DNA from: Nitrospina sp.
GTDB taxonomy: Bacteria; Nitrospinota; Nitrospinia; Nitrospinales; VA-1
Assembly (NCBI GenBank): GCA_002697825.1
Contig: NZYH01000002.1
Location: 1 to 18,978, forward strand
DNA: 18,978 bases
Direction: 5' to 3'
Under the pieces are notes generated by a model, which made no database searches, had not been told where the DNA came from, and was given only the letters and a program-made list of their open reading frames with translations. Positions within the stretch are counted from its first letter, which is position 1. Each line of letters starts with the position of its first letter. The position numbers and the translations under genes are program-made. This document shows positions 8,035 through 15,179 of the stretch, one piece after another.

Positions 8035-8053
8035 CTTGATAAAAAATTGAAGA

Positions 8054-8959
8054 TTGAGCCTCTTGTCAAGTGCAGAATTATTAAGAAAGTCTTTTGAAAA
8101 TAATGAAATTGTCAAAGTGGGTGGAGCATTTGATGCAATGTCAGCAAAACTGGTAGAGAATGCAGGATTTGACGCAGTATGGGCTGGAAGTTTTGCTATC
8201 TCTGCCACTCATGCACTCCCAGATGCAAGTATTTTAACAATGACAGAATTTCTTGATGCAACATCAAGAATGGTTGAAGCATGCAATATTCCAATCATTG
8301 CAGATTGTGATACAGGATATGGAGGACCATCAAATGTTTCACATCTTGTTAAAAAATATGAAAATGCAGGAGTTGCTGCAATATGCATAGAAGATAAGAT
8401 TTTTCCAAAAGAAAACAGTTTACTTGAGGATGGAAAAAATGATTTATTACCAGAGAAAGAATTTGTTGCAAAGATTTTAGCAGCAAAAGAGGCTAAACAA
8501 AATGATGCATTCATGATAATAGCAAGAATTGAGGCATTAATTTCGGGTGCGGGTATTAATGAAGCCTTGAAAAGAGCAACCGCATATGAAAAAGCAGGTG
8601 CTGATGCAATTTTGATTCATTCAAAACAGAAAACACCCAAAGAAGTTTTTGAATTTGTTAATAAATGGGATGGGAATGTTCCAATAGTTGTTGTTCCTAC
8701 AACATACGACTCTGTAAAAATTTCTGAATTAATTGATCATAAAATTAGAATGATCATTTTTGCTAATCAAACATTAAGAACTTCACATTTAGCAATGTCA
8801 AAATTACTTAAAGAGATGTTATCATCAGAAAGTATTAGTGATGTTTTCCAAGAAATGTCAGATATGGAGGATATATTCAAATTACAAGAAATGTATGAGC
8901 ACAAATCAAGAGAAGGAAAAATTGAAGAAGAACTCAAAAAAATGGGATATATCAATTGA
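8054..8959 (+). CDS. pepM: Phosphoenolpyruvate phosphomutase (PEP mutase)
   Basis: PEP mutase rearranges phosphoenolpyruvate to phosphonopyruvate, the entry step of nearly all C-P bond biosynthesis. This 301-residue protein of the PEP mutase/isocitrate lyase superfamily carries the mutase signature E-D-K-I-F-P-K-E-N-S at 113-122, matching the diagnostic EDKxFPKxNS. D-C-D-T-G-Y-G-G at 84-91 supplies magnesium and substrate ligands. I-A-R-I-E-A at 156-161, H-S-K at 189-191 and V-P-T-T-Y at 214-218 are further family blocks. The start is TTG; no better start is near, and a TATA-like element centred 24 bases upstream supports it. The stop overlaps the next start (TTGA), so the decarboxylase half is translationally coupled. 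The C-terminus L-K-K-M-G-Y-I-N resembles the tails of two other proteins in the window. Assignment is secure. Confidence 0.95.
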   Translation: MSLLSSAELLRKSFENNEIVKVGGAFDAMSAKLVENAGFDAVWAGSFAISATHALPDASILTMTEFLDATSRMVEACNIPIIADCDTGYGGPSNVSHLVKKYENAGVAAICIEDKIFPKENSLLEDGKNDLLPEKEFVAKILAAKEAKQNDAFMIIARIEALISGAGINEALKRATAYEKAGADAILIHSKQKTPKEVFEFVNKWDGNVPIVVVPTTYDSVKISELIDHKIRMIIFANQTLRTSHLAMSKLLKEMLSSESISDVFQEMSDMEDIFKLQEMYEHKSREGKIEEELKKMGYIN

Positions 8960-9444
8960 AAGAATCTGTGCAGAGAAAGATCTTTAACTATTTGTTAAAA
9001 AATAAAATTGAAAATTTTGTAGGTGTGCCAGACTCTACGTTAAAATATTTTATTGATGAGGGATTAAGACACAAAAAAATTTTAATTACAAGTAGAGAAG
9101 AAGAAGCAATTGGAATTTCCACGGGAATGCTTTTATCAAAAAGTTCAACATTAGTTTTTATGCAAAATGCTGGTTTTGCAAATTCATTAAGCACAATTAC
9201 CTCTTTGGTTCAATTATATGAAATTCCAATGATTTTTCTTATTGGATGGAGAGGATTTTTGAAAGATGACGCTCCAGAACATGAAAAAATTGGAAAAATA
9301 CAACCAAATTTATTGAAATCTTTAGAATTGGAAAACCGAGTTTTAAATGATAAAACCTGGAAAAGAGACTGTGATTGGGCAATTTCAAGAATTAAAAAAA
9401 ATATTCCGTGTGCATTAATTATTAAAAGAGATTTTTTGGATTAA
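8956..9444 (+). CDS. ppd: Phosphonopyruvate decarboxylase, N-terminal (alpha) half only
   Basis: Phosphonopyruvate decarboxylase converts phosphonopyruvate to phosphonoacetaldehyde with thiamine diphosphate and makes the mutase reaction irreversible. This 162-residue protein matches only the N-terminal (PYR) domain. It has G-V-P-D-S at 23-27, R-E-E-E-A-I-G at 47-53 (Glu48 aligns with the cofactor-activating Glu), M-Q-N-A-G-F-A-N at 69-76 and I-G-W-R-G at 96-100, followed by D-A-P-E-H. The C-terminal domain, which binds the diphosphate and magnesium, is absent, and there is no room for it before the next gene. Split alpha/beta enzymes are known (ComD/ComE sulfopyruvate decarboxylase), so a beta subunit elsewhere is likely. 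The TTG start overlaps the pepM stop by 3 bases. Sulfopyruvate decarboxylase alpha is the alternative, but the pepM coupling argues for phosphonate. Confidence 0.85.
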   Translation: MKESVQRKIFNYLLKNKIENFVGVPDSTLKYFIDEGLRHKKILITSREEEAIGISTGMLLSKSSTLVFMQNAGFANSLSTITSLVQLYEIPMIFLIGWRGFLKDDAPEHEKIGKIQPNLLKSLELENRVLNDKTWKRDCDWAISRIKKNIPCALIIKRDFLD

Positions 9445-9456
9445 AAATTATTTTAA

Positions 9457-10284
9457 TTATAATTCATACTTGGTACGTTTTAAGAAATCATCCATGTGTT
9501 TTACAGCAATTATATCTTCATCATGTGGCATGTAGGTTTTAGGGTCTATTCTAATAAATTTCTGATTAACAAATTCAAATAATTCAAAATTATTTTTAAC
9601 TAATATGTCAAGTATATCTTGAAAACCATATCCATATTGTTGTAAATGTTTTTCAACAATTGGAACATGTACGCATTTAGTTTTTTGTAACAATTTTAAT
9701 CCTCCTAATAAAACAAATTTTTCATATCCAATTGCATCAATTTTTAATAAAGAAATTGATTCATCAGAGATGGATAAAGAATCTAGTGTTTTAATTTGAA
9801 CTTTTATTCCAATATCTAAATCATTTACCGAGTTGGTATCATCTGATCTTTGATCAGAAAAACAAATTGTTCCATCTTTATTTCCTAATGCAATGTTAAA
9901 TGTTTGAATATTATTGAAGTTATTTAGTTTGATATTTCCTTTAAGATACTCAAATATGCGTGGGTTTGGTTCGATTGAATATATTTTTCCATTTAATCCA
10001 ACAATTGATGCTGATGTCAATGTTACCGTTCCTATACTCGATCCTACATCTACCACACAATCATTTTTTTGTAAATAATCTTGAAAAAATCTTGAAGCAG
10101 TATGGGAATAATTTGGATTTATCCATAATTGCCTAGAAAGTGCAGAAGGATAGAATTTTAATTTGTATGAATTCTGTTTTATATGAAATAATGTGCAGAG
10201 ATTAGTTCGAATTAACAACTTTGCAATGATGAATTTCAGTGAATGGTCCTGTTTTTTGATTTCCTTTAGATAGTTAGTTTTCAT
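9457..10284 (-). CDS. FkbM-family methyltransferase
   Basis: This 275-residue SAM-dependent methyltransferase of the FkbM type has V-V-D-V-G-S-S-I-G-T (SAM-binding glycine motif) at 77-86, I-E-P-N-P at 104-108 (acidic ribose-binding residue), I-A-L-G at 131-134 and L-K-I-D-A-I-G-Y-E at 180-188. The last is usually KIDVEGxE, so the conserved Glu is Ile here while the final Glu remains. FkbM enzymes O-methylate sugars or polyketides, and many lie in glycan clusters. Here it may methylate a sugar hydroxyl. O-methylation of a phosphoramidate or phosphonate, as in the Campylobacter MeOPN pathway, is a speculative alternative, since that methyltransferase is not known to me to be FkbM type. It converges with the decarboxylase half (12 bases apart) and diverges from the following glycosyltransferase. 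Confidence 0.8.
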   Translation of the reverse strand: MKTNYLKEIKKQDHSLKFIIAKLLIRTNLCTLFHIKQNSYKLKFYPSALSRQLWINPNYSHTASRFFQDYLQKNDCVVDVGSSIGTVTLTSASIVGLNGKIYSIEPNPRIFEYLKGNIKLNNFNNIQTFNIALGNKDGTICFSDQRSDDTNSVNDLDIGIKVQIKTLDSLSISDESISLLKIDAIGYEKFVLLGGLKLLQKTKCVHVPIVEKHLQQYGYGFQDILDILVKNNFELFEFVNQKFIRIDPKTYMPHDEDIIAVKHMDDFLKRTKYEL

Positions 10285-10300
10285 AATAAACAGATATTGA

Positions 10301-10310
10301 TTACTTATAT
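10301..10310 (-). promoter_or_regulatory. TATA-like box of the FkbM methyltransferase gene
   Basis: On the - strand this reads ATATAAGTAA, centred about 22 bases before the ATG at 10284, as expected for a short or absent leader. It lies in the 60-base divergent gap shared with the glycosyltransferase gene. Confidence 0.35.
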
Positions 10311-10333
10311 TGTTATTTTAATTTGTGGATACT

Positions 10334-10338
10334 AGGTG
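10334..10338 (+). promoter_or_regulatory. Shine-Dalgarno-like site for the CgeB-like glycosyltransferase
   Basis: AGGTG lies six bases before the ATG at 10345 and is complementary to the conserved 3' end of archaeal 16S rRNA. It supports this start and implies a transcript with a leader. Confidence 0.4.
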
Positions 10339-10344
10339 TGAAAT

Positions 10345-11316
10345 ATGAAAAAAATTAGAGTAGCATTCATTTTTGAATCATCAAATATTTTTCTATCTGG
10401 ACACCATTTCGATAATACTTATTATCATTTTTTCATTAACGCGTTAAAACGTAATGAGGGGTTAGAAATGACTTATTTCCCAACAAAGGAAATTTTTGAT
10501 GCATCCATTTTGAAAGATAATTTTGATATTATTTTGCTATGGCAGAATACAGAATTTGGTATGCCAAAAGAGATTTTAGGTATAGAAGAACTAGATATTC
10601 CAGTTATTGCAGACGTTTGTGATCCACAAGATGCAAAGAATGCGTTAGAATTTCATAAGAAATGGAAGATTGATCATTATTTTCACTACTATCCAAAAGA
10701 ATTATTCCATGAATTATTTCCAAAAAAATTTAATTATACTAGCATAGTTTTTGGTATTGAACCCTCGTTATACCAAAATATTTCTCCATTTGAAAATAGA
10801 ATTAAAAATAGGATTTTAAATTCGGGTGCAATAGGAAATGCCAAATTTTTATCTAGAATAATTAATTCAATACGTAATCCAAAATGGAATTCATATAGAT
10901 ATTATACATTACGAACAAAATGTAATAAATTACCATATGTAGATTATACGGCCACACTAGATCATAATTTCATAGGAGATAGGTATACCCTCTTACTACA
11001 AAAATATGGAGCTGCAATAGCTGCAACATCAGTTGAAACAACTATAAAATATTGGGAAATTCCTGCGGCCGGGTGTCTAACATTTATGGAAATAACAAAA
11101 AAGAACAAGGGAAATTATCTTGGCTTTATTGATAATGAAACAAGTATTTTCATAGATGAGAATAATTATCAAGAAAAATTTAGAGAGTTTTTATCTGATC
11201 AAGAAAATCCAAAATGGAAAAAAATAGCTAATGCAGGTAGAGAACATGCTATTACAAATTTTAATAACGATAAAGCGTGTGAATCACTAGTAGATTTAAT
11301 GAAAACTCTGATTTAG
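10345..11316 (+). CDS. CgeB-like glycosyltransferase (GT-B fold, glycosyltransferase family 1-like)
   Basis: This 323-residue protein is probably a cytoplasmic glycosyltransferase. The C-terminal third has the CgeB/YkvP-type pattern: Y-W-E-I-P-A-A-G-C-L-T-F near 234-245, where the Glu before the Pro-Ala-Ala-Gly turn usually contacts the nucleotide-sugar, then L-G-F-I-D and A-G-R-E-H-A. The N-terminal half is a Rossmann-like fold opening with K-I-R-V-A-F-I-F and containing D-I-I-L-L-W. Donor and acceptor cannot be read. The ATG is preceded by AGGTG at 10334-10338 with a six-base spacer, a plausible ribosome binding site; most other starts here look leaderless. Its TAG stop touches the CTA (reverse stop) of the next gene with no base between. 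Confidence 0.75.
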   Translation: MKKIRVAFIFESSNIFLSGHHFDNTYYHFFINALKRNEGLEMTYFPTKEIFDASILKDNFDIILLWQNTEFGMPKEILGIEELDIPVIADVCDPQDAKNALEFHKKWKIDHYFHYYPKELFHELFPKKFNYTSIVFGIEPSLYQNISPFENRIKNRILNSGAIGNAKFLSRIINSIRNPKWNSYRYYTLRTKCNKLPYVDYTATLDHNFIGDRYTLLLQKYGAAIAATSVETTIKYWEIPAAGCLTFMEITKKNKGNYLGFIDNETSIFIDENNYQEKFREFLSDQENPKWKKIANAGREHAITNFNNDKACESLVDLMKTLI

Positions 11317-12450
11317 CTATCCAGATTTATTCAGTGAATCATGAATTAATTCTAGTGAATTTTGGGATATTTTATGTTCCTTATGACTAGCGTCTATGTA
11401 AATTTCAAAATTTCCATTTAATTCGGAAGCTTTTTTCTTAACTAATGTCTCATAACTTTCAGATAATTCTCCAGTAAAACAACATGGATCATATTTATTA
11501 AAAATTTGAACTAATTTTCTATTGTCTCCAGAAGAACCCATTACATAGAGTTCCAAATAATTTGCAATTTTGTATATATCTGGATGTAGTTGTTCATAAT
11601 CTCCAATATTTTGTGATTCATATCTAAGATAAAGTGGATATGAACCTGCTACAGAGAAACTTTGTGAAATACGATTATCTATTGCAGAAGAAATAATGGT
11701 TGTCCATCCTCCTCCAGATAATCCAACCATATCATAAGATGCATAATTATAAAATTCGTCAATATAATTTAATGATAAAACAATTGGATGTATGAAATAT
11801 TTTAGTGGTGAAAAATCATCAGATTCTAAAAGTGGAAATTGTCTGTGAGATACAAATTTTATTTTTCCAAAATCAGTAGTGTCAATAGTTGGTTGGTTAT
11901 TCATTCCTTTGAGAGGCATGTTAAATGCTAAGACAGAATATCCTTTATCTAGGAAATAATTAATCGTATTAGTTTCAAAACGAAAATCTCCAGAATGACC
12001 ATGATGATATATTACTAATTTATTGTTTGGTTTTTCAGAAATGAGATGATAAACAACTGATTCTATTCCATATTCCATTGGGATTGAAATTTTTTCTAAA
12101 CTATCTAAATTCTTTAATTCTCCAATTTGTTTATCAGAAAAATCATTTTCTATTTTTAAAGGAAGTTCAGTAGGAAAATTATTTTTCCAAATATATTTAA
12201 TTAAAGAATTTTGTTTTTGAGTAATATCATTACTATTATTAATTTCAATCAGAACCGGTTCTAAACTTTGTAAATTTACTTGATTTGTCATAGATACTTC
12301 TCTTGATAATTCATCAAAAGTAATTTCTTTAATCTGTGATATTTGATCATACGGAAAAAATTCGTAAGCCCCAACTAGAATTCCATAAGATAATGATAAA
12401 AAGATCACAGGAATGATAATCCCAATGAATGTTTTCGAATTCATATTCAT
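11317..12450 (-). CDS. Membrane-anchored alpha/beta hydrolase
   Basis: This 377-residue protein has one hydrophobic segment at about residues 8-28, without a clear cleavage site, so the rest probably sits outside the membrane. The alpha/beta-hydrolase core begins near 145 with L-V-I-Y-H-H-G-H-S-G-D, which includes the usual oxyanion HG turn. The nucleophile elbow is G-L-S-G-G-G at 243-248 (Ser245). F-N-K-Y-D-P near 318-322 probably holds the acid (Asp321), and His356 or His359 in A-S-H-K-E-H completes a triad. C-C at 323-324 directly follows the acid. The substrate is unknown; de-esterifying a glycan or scavenging an ester or peptide are possible. The ATG at 12450 is supported by a TATA-like box about 25 bases upstream; a second in-frame ATG lies two codons later. 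Confidence 0.75.
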   Translation of the reverse strand: MNMNSKTFIGIIIPVIFLSLSYGILVGAYEFFPYDQISQIKEITFDELSREVSMTNQVNLQSLEPVLIEINNSNDITQKQNSLIKYIWKNNFPTELPLKIENDFSDKQIGELKNLDSLEKISIPMEYGIESVVYHLISEKPNNKLVIYHHGHSGDFRFETNTINYFLDKGYSVLAFNMPLKGMNNQPTIDTTDFGKIKFVSHRQFPLLESDDFSPLKYFIHPIVLSLNYIDEFYNYASYDMVGLSGGGWTTIISSAIDNRISQSFSVAGSYPLYLRYESQNIGDYEQLHPDIYKIANYLELYVMGSSGDNRKLVQIFNKYDPCCFTGELSESYETLVKKKASELNGNFEIYIDASHKEHKISQNSLELIHDSLNKSG

Positions 12451-12471
12451 TCAACAAAAAATTTAATGATT

Positions 12472-12479
12472 TAAAACAT
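12472..12479 (-). promoter_or_regulatory. TATA-like box of the alpha/beta hydrolase gene
   Basis: On the - strand TTTTAAAT is centred about 25 bases before the ATG at 12450, which supports that start codon over the ATG two codons downstream. Confidence 0.45.
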
Positions 12480-12506
12480 TCACGTCAATATGTTTAGTAC
12501 AATGAA

Positions 12507-12514
12507 TTATAAAT
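12507..12514 (+). promoter_or_regulatory. TATA-like box of the sugar aminotransferase gene
   Basis: TTATAAAT is centred 25 bases before the ATG at 12536, fitting leaderless transcription from that ATG. It would be only about 19 bases from the in-frame TTG at 12530, which argues against the TTG. Confidence 0.5.
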
Positions 12515-12535
12515 TGATAATACAGATGGTTGACA

Positions 12536-13594
12536 ATGAGTAATATCCCATTTTTCACCTCTGATCTCACGAAAGAGATGGAGGATGCAGCCATAGATGC
12601 ACTGAGAAATGAAAATTTTGTCATGGGAGAGAGTGTTTTCAAATTTGAGGAAGAATTTGCCAAATATACAGGAACTAAATTTGCAATTTCTGTTAGTTCG
12701 GGTAATGCTGCATTGCAATTATCTTTGATTGGTTTGGGTATAAAACAAGATTCTAAAGTTATTACAACAACAAATTCCTTTATCGCATCAGCAAATTGTA
12801 TCAAGATGGTAGGTGCAGAACCTATTTTATGTGATATTCATAGTGATGATGGAAATATGAATATTAAAACTACAGATGAAAAACCAGATGCAATAATACC
12901 AGTTCATATCTATGGAAATCCATGTGATTTCAACGCAGTTAAAGAGGTAAGTGAACAAAATGAAGTTCCTATTATTGAAGATGCGTGTCAAGCTCATGGA
13001 GCTATTTATGATCAAAAGAAAGTTGGGACATTGGGAGATGTTGGATGTTTTTCATTTTATCCTACAAAAAACATGACAGTCGGAGGAGATGGAGGTATGG
13101 CAACTACAAACAATGAAGAATTAAAAAATAAAATTGAATCATTAAGAGATAATGGAAGAAAAACTAGAGTAGAACATGATAAGTTAGGATTTACAATGAG
13201 ATTGAATACAATTAGTGCTGCAATTGGAAGAATCCAATTACGTTTACTAGATGAATATAATCATAGAAGGAGAGAGATTGCAAAATTATACAAAAACGAA
13301 TTAGGAGAAGATTATTTTTTAAAAGAAAACCCTAATGGTAAATCAGTATATCACCAGATAATTTTCAAACATGAAAAAAGAGATGACATAGTATCTCATT
13401 TAAAAAAAAATAATATTGGAGTTGGATTGCATTATCCAATTCCAATTCATAAACAACCATTATACGCAAATTTAGACTACAAATTACCAATTAGTGAAAA
13501 ATTTTCTAATGAAGTACTTTCACTTCCATCATTTCCACGATTAAAGGATGATGATGTAAAAATTATTTGTGAAACAATTAAGAAAGTTTTGTAA
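12536..13594 (+). CDS. DegT/DnrJ/EryC1/StrS-family sugar aminotransferase
   Basis: This 352-residue PLP-dependent aminotransferase acts on nucleotide-linked keto sugars. S-S-G-N-A-A-L near residue 55-60 binds the PLP phosphate, I-E-D-A-C-Q-A-H-G-A near 147-156 contains the Asp that pairs with the pyridine nitrogen, and F-S-F-Y-P-T-K-N-M near 172-180 carries the Schiff-base Lys (about residue 178). G-G-D-G-G-M follows, as usual. It converges, 5 bases apart, with a Gfo/Idh/MocA oxidoreductase. A dehydrogenase plus a DegT aminotransferase is the pair that makes 3-amino sugars (WbpB/WbpE type), so a UDP-3-amino-uronic acid or similar is a reasonable product. I start the gene at the ATG 12536 because the TATA-like element fits it. 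The family is sure; the sugar is unknown. Confidence 0.9.
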   Translation: MSNIPFFTSDLTKEMEDAAIDALRNENFVMGESVFKFEEEFAKYTGTKFAISVSSGNAALQLSLIGLGIKQDSKVITTTNSFIASANCIKMVGAEPILCDIHSDDGNMNIKTTDEKPDAIIPVHIYGNPCDFNAVKEVSEQNEVPIIEDACQAHGAIYDQKKVGTLGDVGCFSFYPTKNMTVGGDGGMATTNNEELKNKIESLRDNGRKTRVEHDKLGFTMRLNTISAAIGRIQLRLLDEYNHRRREIAKLYKNELGEDYFLKENPNGKSVYHQIIFKHEKRDDIVSHLKKNNIGVGLHYPIPIHKQPLYANLDYKLPISEKFSNEVLSLPSFPRLKDDDVKIICETIKKVL

Positions 13595-13599
13595 AAAAA

Positions 13600-14595
13600 T
13601 TAGATGTATATTTCTTGGCCAGAATTTTTGATTGATTTTTGGGATGCAGATAATATTTTTACCACATTCATGCCTGTTACCATATTTGATAAAGGTTCAA
13701 TTTTATTTTCTATGGAATTTACAAAGTCTTCAGCCATCACTAAAAGTGGTTCTTTCAAAGTGGAATCAGGTTCAATTGATCTAGGTTCATCAGAAAATTC
13801 TTTATCGATTGTATTGAATGAGTCTGAAAGTTTTTCTAGATTTTTGTTATAAATTAGAATTTTCTTGGATTCAAGTTCATCAAAAACTAACATTTTCTTT
13901 GTACCTCCAATGATCATGTTTCTTACTTTACTAGGAGATACCCAGGAATTATTGATATGTATAATTTTATCCGAATTATAACGTAGGGTTAGATATGCAA
14001 GATTTTCTATTTTATTTTTAGTAAAACTTTTTCCAATAGCTTGAACTGAGATTGGTGTTTCATTCAACAAATAATTAATTATTGAGAGATCGTGTGGTGC
14101 AAGATCCCATATCACATTATAATCAGATTGAAATTTGCCCCAATTTGTTCTAATTGAATTAACATACAAAATCTCACCTAAGTCACCTTCATCAATAATT
14201 TTTTTAATTTTTTGTATATATGGAGAGTACAAATATGTGTGATCAACCATCAGAATTTTGTTTTTTTGTTTTGATAGTTTGATCAGTTCTTTTGCATGTT
14301 CAAATGAATCAGCCATGGGCTTCTCAATCAAAACATGTTTTTCATTTTCTAATGCTAATTTGGCTAAATTATAGTGTGAAGAAATAGAGGTAGCAATGAC
14401 AATTGCGTCTATGCTAGAATTATCGATTATTTCATCAAAAGATTGAATTTCAATTTCAGGGTGTAACTCATTGATTTTTTTTTGTCGATCTTTTTGTGAT
14501 TCAGCGATATGAGTTACGCAACAATTATCAATATTTTTAAAATTTCTTACTAAATTTGGTCCCCAATATCCAAAACCAACAATTGCAATATTCAT
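13600..14595 (-). CDS. Gfo/Idh/MocA-family sugar oxidoreductase
   Basis: This 331-residue NAD(P)-dependent oxidoreductase begins with the Rossmann motif V-G-F-G-Y-W-G at 6-12. E-K-P-M at 91-94 holds the conserved Lys of the family's EKP motif, and D-L-A-P-H-D-L-S-I at 164-172 gives the Asp/His pair typical of the catalytic domain. Members oxidise or reduce hydroxyls of nucleotide sugars. The opposing aminotransferase suggests 3-dehydrogenation of a UDP-uronic acid or UDP-amino sugar before transamination. It starts 9 bases after the stop of the two-helix membrane protein on the same strand, so the two are probably co-transcribed. The C-terminus is complete and the length is normal. Confidence 0.88.
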   Translation of the reverse strand: MNIAIVGFGYWGPNLVRNFKNIDNCCVTHIAESQKDRQKKINELHPEIEIQSFDEIIDNSSIDAIVIATSISSHYNLAKLALENEKHVLIEKPMADSFEHAKELIKLSKQKNKILMVDHTYLYSPYIQKIKKIIDEGDLGEILYVNSIRTNWGKFQSDYNVIWDLAPHDLSIINYLLNETPISVQAIGKSFTKNKIENLAYLTLRYNSDKIIHINNSWVSPSKVRNMIIGGTKKMLVFDELESKKILIYNKNLEKLSDSFNTIDKEFSDEPRSIEPDSTLKEPLLVMAEDFVNSIENKIEPLSNMVTGMNVVKILSASQKSIKNSGQEIYI

Positions 14596-14604
14596 TTTTA
14601 ATCT

Positions 14605-15108
14605 CTATGTATCAGCAGTTTCTTCAATTTTTTTGAAAAATTCCAGATCCATTTTATTAGCAAATGTTCGTTCCGAGATAAATTTACTCAAATCTTTTTG
14701 CAATTCTTTTACATCATCTATTTCTTGTTCAGATAATTTTTGCTCTATCGATTGTTTTAGAATGACATCGATTAGTTTTAGGTTTAATGAGACAAGAATC
14801 TGAGTATTTACTAAAGTTCGTGCAACATATGGATTAGTTTCATATGAAACATCCATTTCAGCACGTCTTGCCTTCGTACGTTTGAAATGTACATATCCAA
14901 TAAATATTAACATTGGAACTCCAATAGAACTAACAATTATGACATAATGGAAAAATGTTGGAAAAATGAATTCTAGTGTAGGGTATTTTTCAATAGCAAG
15001 ATAAAAGGTGACGGTTAATGTGTTAATTGCAGCAAAGATAAATGCAAAATATGTACTCCAGCCCATTCTGAAGTAGAACCAGCCTCTAAACCCCCTGTTT
15101 CTTGCCAT
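14605..15108 (-). CDS. Two-helix membrane protein with cytoplasmic helical tail, function unknown
   Basis: This 167-residue protein has two hydrophobic segments, about residues 19-39 and 49-72. A basic stretch (K-R-T-K-A-R-R near 76-82) follows and should keep the rest on the cytoplasmic side. The tail from about 90 is rich in charged and leucine residues and looks helical, perhaps coiled-coil. The N-terminus M-A-R-N-R-G-F-R-G-W-F-Y-F-R-M-G-W is unusually rich in Arg and aromatics; I recall similar proteins in Nitrosopumilus but cannot assign a function. Placement directly before a sugar oxidoreductase and opposite a glycosyltransferase suggests a link to glycan assembly at the membrane. Confidence 0.75.
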   Translation of the reverse strand: MARNRGFRGWFYFRMGWSTYFAFIFAAINTLTVTFYLAIEKYPTLEFIFPTFFHYVIIVSSIGVPMLIFIGYVHFKRTKARRAEMDVSYETNPYVARTLVNTQILVSLNLKLIDVILKQSIEQKLSEQEIDDVKELQKDLSKFISERTFANKMDLEFFKKIEETADT

Positions 15109-15127
15109 ATGAATTCAAGATTTTTGC

Positions 15128-15134
15128 ATTATAT
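15128..15134 (-). promoter_or_regulatory. TATA-like box of the two-helix membrane protein gene
   Basis: On the - strand ATATAAT is centred about 23 bases before the ATG at 15108, consistent with a leaderless transcript that would also carry the Gfo/Idh/MocA gene. Confidence 0.4.
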
Positions 15135-15179
15135 CAATTTCACTAGCAATAGATCTTAGGTATTTGACTCAATAATTTT

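Noticed and set aside
8209..8514. 101-residue antisense open frame within pepM
   Set aside because: It is an antisense frame of a secure gene with no motif of its own.
8054..8959. Isocitrate lyase/methylisocitrate lyase or oxaloacetate decarboxylase instead of PEP mutase
   Set aside because: The loop reads E-D-K-I-F-P-K-E-N-S, the PEP mutase signature, where the lyases have a K-K-C-G-H-type motif.
3068..9444. Methylphosphonate synthesis cluster as in Nitrosopumilus maritimus
   Set aside because: No MpnS-like cupin oxygenase is present and the accompanying genes differ, so methylphosphonate is not supported.
12463..12804. 113-residue - strand open frame across the divergent promoter region
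   Set aside because: It overlaps the conserved N-terminus of the aminotransferase and both TATA-like elements, and has no recognisable domain.
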